From NCBI GenBank assembly GCA_019187185.1, contig JABAQU010000020.1:62001-126000 (forward strand): a stretch of 64,000 bases of DNA, read 5' to 3'. The stretch's first letter is position 1. Each line of letters begins with the position of its first letter. The stretch is from Steroidobacteraceae bacterium. Lineage in GTDB: Bacteria; Pseudomonadota; Gammaproteobacteria; Steroidobacterales; Steroidobacteraceae. Of this stretch, positions 59,717 through 64,000 are shown piece after piece. The notes under the pieces are model-generated. The model ran no database searches. It was not told where the DNA came from and saw only the letters and a program-made list of their open reading frames with translations. Position numbers and translations under genes: made by a program.

Positions 59717-62083
59717 TCAGTGCCGGGCAGAAGGCGCTGCCCGCGCGACAGGTTGGTCGACCGTGAGCTTGCGGATCTCGCCGGTGAAGCGCCCCTCGTG
59801 TGTGTAGTCGCCGGTGACCGGCGTATCGCCGTCGAAGCCGACGTCGAACGTGTCCGTCATCTCGACAGTGCGCACGATCGTACGCTCGATGCGCCCCTGC
59901 CCGACCTCACGGCCATCGATGCTGATGCGCATGAACCCGCCGCGGCCGACGCCGTCCGAGGCGAAATCGTAACGCACCGTCGATGCACCCCGCGGCACGG
60001 CTTCGCCCGCTGCGACGCGGAAGATCCGATCGGGGCGATGGGCGCCGGCCATCAACACGACGGGTCGCCCGTCCTGCAGGTAGAAGCTCCACCCGGCAAA
60101 CCGGCCGCCGAGCGCAGCCAGGACGCCGCGCGGCGTGTCGTCGCCACCGTCTATCTCGGCGGTGAGCGTAAAGGAGCCTCGCAACGAGGGCGCGAGATCG
60201 GCCGGCACGCTCACCCCCTTGCCCCAGTAGACATACGACGACCGTGGCTTCGGGCCGAGCGCTGCCGCCGCGGCGAAGCGCGGGAGGTCGAGCCGATCGT
60301 CGAGCGGATAGACATGGTTGCGGCGCGCCTCCTCCTCGAACAGCGCCCGCAGCTCCGCGAGCTTTGCAGGCCGCTCCACTGCGAGGTCGTGTGCCTGCGA
60401 GAAATCGTGTTCGAGGTCGTAGAGCTCCCAGTCGTAATCGGCAGGCGTCGCCTTGACGGCGAGCGGCGTTCGCAACCAGGTCGCACGCGTCGGGGTGGTC
60501 GAGGCCATCCATCCGTCGTGATAGATGGCCCGGTTGCCCATCATCTCGAAGTACTGCGTCCTGTGCCGCCCGGGCGCGTCCGCCGAGGCGAAGCTGTAGA
60601 CCATGCTGACGCCATCCATGCGCTGCTGCTCGACGCCGTTCACGCGCTGCGGCTGCGGCAACCCGACCGCTTCGAGGATGGTGGGCGCGATGTCGACGAC
60701 ATGATGGAACTGGCTGCGCAGGCCCCGTGCCGCGATATGCGCCGGCCACGACACGACGAGCCCGTTGCGCGTGCCCCCGAGATGCGAGGCGATCTGCTTG
60801 GTCCAGCGAAGCGGCGTGTTCGTCGCCCAGGCCCAGCCGGCGGCCCAGTTCTCGACCGTGCCGGGGCCGCCGAGTTCGTCGATCATCGCGAGCAGGTCGG
60901 CTTCCGTGTCCTCGGCGCCGTTGGCGAAGCCGCCCATCGGATTGGTCTGACCGAAGACGCCCCCTTCGGCGGACGCGCCATTGTCGCCTTCGATGAAGAT
61001 CACGAGCGTGTTGTCGAGCTCGCCCATGCGCGCGAGCTCATCGATGAGGCGCCCGAATTCGTGGTCCTGGCAGGCGAGCATCGCCGCATAGACTTCCATC
61101 ATGCGCGCGGTCACGCGCTTCAACCCCGGCGAGACCGTGTCCCACGCCGGAATCCCCGGGGGTCGCGGCGTGAGCTGCGTATTCGCCGGCACGATGCCGA
61201 GGCGCTTCTGCCGGGCGAGGATGTCTTCCCGCAGCCGGTCCCAGCCCTGGTCGAACTGCCCCCTGAACTTCGCGATCCAGTCCTTCGGCGCCTGGTGCGG
61301 CGCGTGCGCGGTGCCCGGCGCGAAATAGATGAAGAACGGCCTGTGCGGCGTGCCGGCCTTCTGCTCGTGCACCCAGCGGATCGCGTCGTCGGCGAGGGCC
61401 TGGTCGAGCATCTCACCGGGCGGAGCCGCAATGCGCGTCGTACCCCGATACAGCGCCGGCATGAACTGGTTGGTCTCCGCCGCCACGAAGCCGTAGAAAT
61501 AATCGAAGCCGAGGCCCTGCGGCCATTGGTCGAACGGGCCCGCCTCCGACGTCGAGCCGGGTTCCACGTTGTGGTGCTTGCCGAACATGGCGGTGCTGTA
61601 GCCGTTCTGCTTCAGCACCTCGGCGACCGTCGCAGCACTCTTCGGCAATATCCCGGAATACCCCGGATAACCCGCCGCGAGGTCTGTGACGACACCGCTG
61701 CCGACCGCATGGTGGTTGCGCCCTGTGAGGAGCGCTGCGCGCGTCGGGGAACACATGGCTGTCGTGTGAAAGCGGTTGTAACGCAGGCCACGGGCTGCGA
61801 GCTGGTCGAGGTTCGGTGTCGGGATGGGTCCGCCGAATGTGGATGACGCCGCGAAGCCGACGTCGTCGGTCATCACGAGCAGCACGTTCGGCGCGCCGTC
61901 GGGAGCGCGCACAGGCTGCGGCGCGGCGGGCGTCGAATCCGCGTACGTGCGCCCGATCGTTCCGGCAAAAGGAGCCGGCGGCATGGGCAGCGCCACCTCA
62001 TGGCGCTCCTGCGCCGGGCCCGGCGGCGGCGTGAATCCCGCGATTGCACATGCGGCAGCCACCACCCTGACATCGATGCGCAT
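59717..62083 (-). CDS. Formylglycine-type sulfatase (arylsulfatase family), copy 2
   Basis: A 788-residue paralogue of copy 1. It has an N-terminal Ala-rich hydrophobic stretch (possible signal peptide, with Cys12 in AAACAIAG as a potential lipobox), a proline-rich linker, VLLVMTDDVGFAASSTFGGP, the formylglycine motif MCSPTRAALLTGR (Cys111), and FIEGDNGASAEGG for the later metal ligands. The C-terminal domain parallels that of copy 1. Both end in short conserved beta-sheet domains that might bind carbohydrate. The receptor gene is divergent with 163 bases between starts, suggesting co-regulation of sulfate-ester hydrolysis and uptake. Confidence 0.93.
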   Translation of the reverse strand: MRIDVRVVAAACAIAGFTPPPGPAQERHEVALPMPPAPFAGTIGRTYADSTPAAPQPVRAPDGAPNVLLVMTDDVGFAASSTFGGPIPTPNLDQLAARGLRYNRFHTTAMCSPTRAALLTGRNHHAVGSGVVTDLAAGYPGYSGILPKSAATVAEVLKQNGYSTAMFGKHHNVEPGSTSEAGPFDQWPQGLGFDYFYGFVAAETNQFMPALYRGTTRIAAPPGEMLDQALADDAIRWVHEQKAGTPHRPFFIYFAPGTAHAPHQAPKDWIAKFRGQFDQGWDRLREDILARQKRLGIVPANTQLTPRPPGIPAWDTVSPGLKRVTARMMEVYAAMLACQDHEFGRLIDELARMGELDNTLVIFIEGDNGASAEGGVFGQTNPMGGFANGAEDTEADLLAMIDELGGPGTVENWAAGWAWATNTPLRWTKQIASHLGGTRNGLVVSWPAHIAARGLRSQFHHVVDIAPTILEAVGLPQPQRVNGVEQQRMDGVSMVYSFASADAPGRHRTQYFEMMGNRAIYHDGWMASTTPTRATWLRTPLAVKATPADYDWELYDLEHDFSQAHDLAVERPAKLAELRALFEEEARRNHVYPLDDRLDLPRFAAAAALGPKPRSSYVYWGKGVSVPADLAPSLRGSFTLTAEIDGGDDTPRGVLAALGGRFAGWSFYLQDGRPVVLMAGAHRPDRIFRVAAGEAVPRGASTVRYDFASDGVGRGGFMRISIDGREVGQGRIERTIVRTVEMTDTFDVGFDGDTPVTGDYTHEGRFTGEIRKLTVDQPVARAAPSARH

Positions 62084-62246
62084 CGTTCCGTCGCTCCATC
62101 AGGATCGGACTCGTTTGAGCCCGGACCCGGAAGTTGTACCCCCGCCCGCGGCAATTGACAACGAACCGAAATCTTGCGAGCGTCAGCCGGGCCTGCATGC
62201 ACTGATCAGGACGTCAGATATCAACAATCCAGTCGACGGGGGGCTA

Positions 62247-64000
62247 ATGAGTATGGATCGCACGACACGGGTGCTCACGACGACCGCGGCAGCGGTTTGT
62301 GCGGCCTTCGCGCCACTTGCCGCGAGCGCACAGGAACCTGCGGCGCAAACGACCCTGCAGGAAGTGATCGTCACGGCGCAGAAGCGCGAGGAGAAACTCC
62401 AGGACGTGCCGATCTCGATCACGGCGGTCAGCGGCGAGCAGCTCGAGAATCGCGGCGTCGACAGCGTCTCTGGATTGAGCGCCGTGGCGCCGAACGTCAT
62501 GGTCCGCCAGAGCCCCGGCGCCAAGCTGATCTCGGTGGTGAGCATCCGCGGCAGCGTGGCCGGCCAGCCGGCGATCTGGTTCGACCCCCCGGTCGGGTTG
62601 TATCTGAATGGTGTCTACCTCGGCAAGTCACAGGGCAGCGTCTTCGATGTGGTCGACATCGAGCGGGTGGAGGTACTTCGCGGCCCCCAGGGCACGCTCT
62701 TCGGCAGAAACACCGAGGGCGGCGCCATCAACTTCATCACCCGCGAGCCGTCGGGCGAGTTCCGCGGCAAGTTCGGTGTCGAGGTGGGCAAGTTCGACCA
62801 TCGGGTGGCGAAAGTGAACCTCGACCTGCCGCGCTTCGGAATTGCGAGCGTGAGCCTCGCGGCGCGCAAGGAAGAGCGTGACGGCTGGGCGAAGAACCTC
62901 ACCGGACCCGACATGGGGGCAGTCGACACCGAGGCTGCGCGCGCGGCCCTGAAACTCGACTTCTCGGACCGCTTCACCGCGAACTACGACTTCGACTATT
63001 CGAGCAGCCACAACAGGCCGAGCCCCACCACGCTCTACGCAACCAGCGGCTGGGGCGGGACCTTTCCGAGCCTGCTCGGGCCTGCATTCATTCCGGCTTT
63101 TGGCCCGGCCGCGGCGCTGCAGCTCACGACCGCGATCCAGAATGCCATGATTCCGTATGTGACTACTTCGCGTCCCGATACCGTGAGCACCAACGGCGGG
63201 CCCATTTCCGAGGCGAGCAAGACCAACGCGCATTCGCTCACCCTGAACTGGCACGTGGGCGATCGGGATACGCTCAAGTACATCGGCGCGCGGCGCCTCA
63301 TGGATTTCGGCGACCGCCAGGATATCGACGGCCTGCCGCTCGCTGCGATCCCCACGGGACTCGCGCCACCCTTCCCCGCTTTCTGGGGCATGAGCGCCTA
63401 CTACAACCGCCACACGGAGTACGAGCAGGATTCGCATGAACTGCAATGGATCGGCGATCGCGACCGATTCAACTATGTCCTTGGGCTCTACTACTTCAAG
63501 GATGACGGCGTGACCACGGGATCGCAGTTGTTCACGCTGTTCGGCCAGCCGCCGCAGCAGCAGAGCTACGCGGTGACCACACGCTCCAAGGCCGTCTTCG
63601 CCCAGGGCGACTACCGCATCAGCGACCGCTGGACCGCAACCGTCGGCGTGCGCCACACGGAAGAGGAGAAAGGCGGCTGGTCGCATCGCTACTACACGAC
63701 AGGGTTCGGTGGCCCGCCGGCAGCCGATATCCTGCCGCTCACCAGTTATGACGCGGATTTCAGCGAGACGACACCGATGGCGTCGATCTCCTTCAAGCCG
63801 AACGCGGACCTGAACTTCTATGCGCGCGTGGCGAAGGGCTTCAAGAGCGGCGGATTCAGCGCGGAGCTGTCCACCCCGGACATCACCACGCCGTTCCAGC
63901 CGCAGACCTCGGTCTCCACCGAGGTGGGCGTGAAGTCGACACTCCTCGACGGGCGGGCGCGCCTGAACGTCGCGCTGTACAACACCGACATCAGCGACCA
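62247..64000 (+). CDS. TonB-dependent outer-membrane receptor (cut by right edge)
   Basis: The first 584 codons of a receptor. It has a signal peptide (MSMDRTTRVLTTTAAAVCAA..., ending LAASA), TonB-box region EVIVTAQKREEKLQDVPISI, plug DIERVEVLRGPQGTLFGRNT and GAINFITREPSGEF, and barrel strands including LGLYYFKDDGV and ARVAKGFKSGGFSAEL. The ATG at 62247 has GGGGGG a few bases upstream; a second ATG lies two codons later. It is divergent from the two sulfatase genes, like the sulfated-compound uptake loci of other oligotrophs. The substrate may be the desulfated product; this is inference. Confidence 0.93.
   Translation, partial: MSMDRTTRVLTTTAAAVCAAFAPLAASAQEPAAQTTLQEVIVTAQKREEKLQDVPISITAVSGEQLENRGVDSVSGLSAVAPNVMVRQSPGAKLISVVSIRGSVAGQPAIWFDPPVGLYLNGVYLGKSQGSVFDVVDIERVEVLRGPQGTLFGRNTEGGAINFITREPSGEFRGKFGVEVGKFDHRVAKVNLDLPRFGIASVSLAARKEERDGWAKNLTGPDMGAVDTEAARAALKLDFSDRFTANYDFDYSSSHNRPSPTTLYATSGWGGTFPSLLGPAFIPAFGPAAALQLTTAIQNAMIPYVTTSRPDTVSTNGGPISEASKTNAHSLTLNWHVGDRDTLKYIGARRLMDFGDRQDIDGLPLAAIPTGLAPPFPAFWGMSAYYNRHTEYEQDSHELQWIGDRDRFNYVLGLYYFKDDGVTTGSQLFTLFGQPPQQQSYAVTTRSKAVFAQGDYRISDRWTATVGVRHTEEEKGGWSHRYYTTGFGGPPAADILPLTSYDADFSETTPMASISFKPNADLNFYARVAKGFKSGGFSAELSTPDITTPFQPQTSVSTEVGVKSTLLDGRARLNVALYNTDISD

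Noticed and set aside
58514-61846. A 1110-codon open frame on the plus strand, antisense to both sulfatases.
   Set aside because: Its translation is Arg/Ala/His-rich without any fold, and it mirrors the codon bias of two well-conserved genes on the other strand. Long antisense frames are expected in GC-rich DNA.

Overview
The window is high-GC (about two thirds G+C by eye) and densely coded. It holds about 56 protein genes, one tRNA gene and one broken toxin gene. I see no rRNA, insertion sequence, prophage or CRISPR array. The gene set (CpxRA-like two-component pair, FdxA-type 7Fe ferredoxin, MltF near TadA, tRNA-Ser(CGA), PEP-CTERM protein, several large TonB-dependent receptors, a P450, sulfatases and sulfotransferase-fold proteins) suggests an oligotrophic environmental gammaproteobacterium. 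Steroidobacteraceae/Nevskiales-like is my guess; no marker in the window proves it.

Region 1 (1-9.6 kb): an uptake and catabolism island. It has two TonB-dependent receptors, a LuxR-type regulator, a DadA-type FAD oxidoreductase, an MFS carrier, a RidA-superfamily protein without the catalytic Arg, a class-II-HDAC-like amidohydrolase and a TetR regulator. Together these read as import, deacylation and oxidation of an (acylated) amine. Region 2 (9.6-14.5 kb): two exported tyrosine-phosphatase-like paralogues flank a TonB receptor; their last 43 codons are almost identical. Region 3 (14.5-19.7 kb): a CpxR/CpxA-like pair, then a compact four-gene operon of ferredoxin, an unrecognised 8-TM protein, a nitrilase-superfamily hydrolase and an exported HutX-like protein.

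Region 4 (19.7-22.8 kb): VapB with an internally deleted VapC, then arginase and ornithine cyclodeaminase divergent from an Lrp/AsnC regulator across a perfect inverted repeat. Region 5 (22.8-30.4 kb) is the most interesting. A BigR/SqrR-like ArsR repressor, with two cysteines 66 residues apart, is divergent from a tightly coupled operon: DUF2892 membrane protein, RND adaptor, RND permease, DUF3365 cytochrome-like lipoprotein, OsmC protein, zinc-ribbon thioredoxin and an SQR-like flavoprotein. It looks like a reactive-sulfur-responsive efflux and redox system.

Region 6 (30.5-41.2 kb): methyltransferase, PQQ-type sugar dehydrogenase, class I amidotransferase, SDR, P450, tRNA-Ser, MltF, PEP-CTERM protein, LOG, TadA, a TPR-sulfotransferase and two small membrane proteins. 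Region 7 (41.3-47.4 kb): a hemin-type TonB receptor divergent from a cytochrome cd1 nitrite reductase that carries an extra N-terminal cytochrome c domain, with an FNR/DNR box between them; then a cysteine-synthase-like enzyme and a GST. Region 8 (47.4-57.5 kb): a membrane PQQ dehydrogenase, two AhpD/CMD-fold proteins, an SDR, a sulfotransferase-family protein, and a coupled EthD/acyl-AMP ligase/EthD/DUF1214-like catabolic set, then an MBL hydrolase. Region 9 (57.4-64 kb): two tandem formylglycine-type sulfatases divergent from a TonB receptor cut by the right edge.
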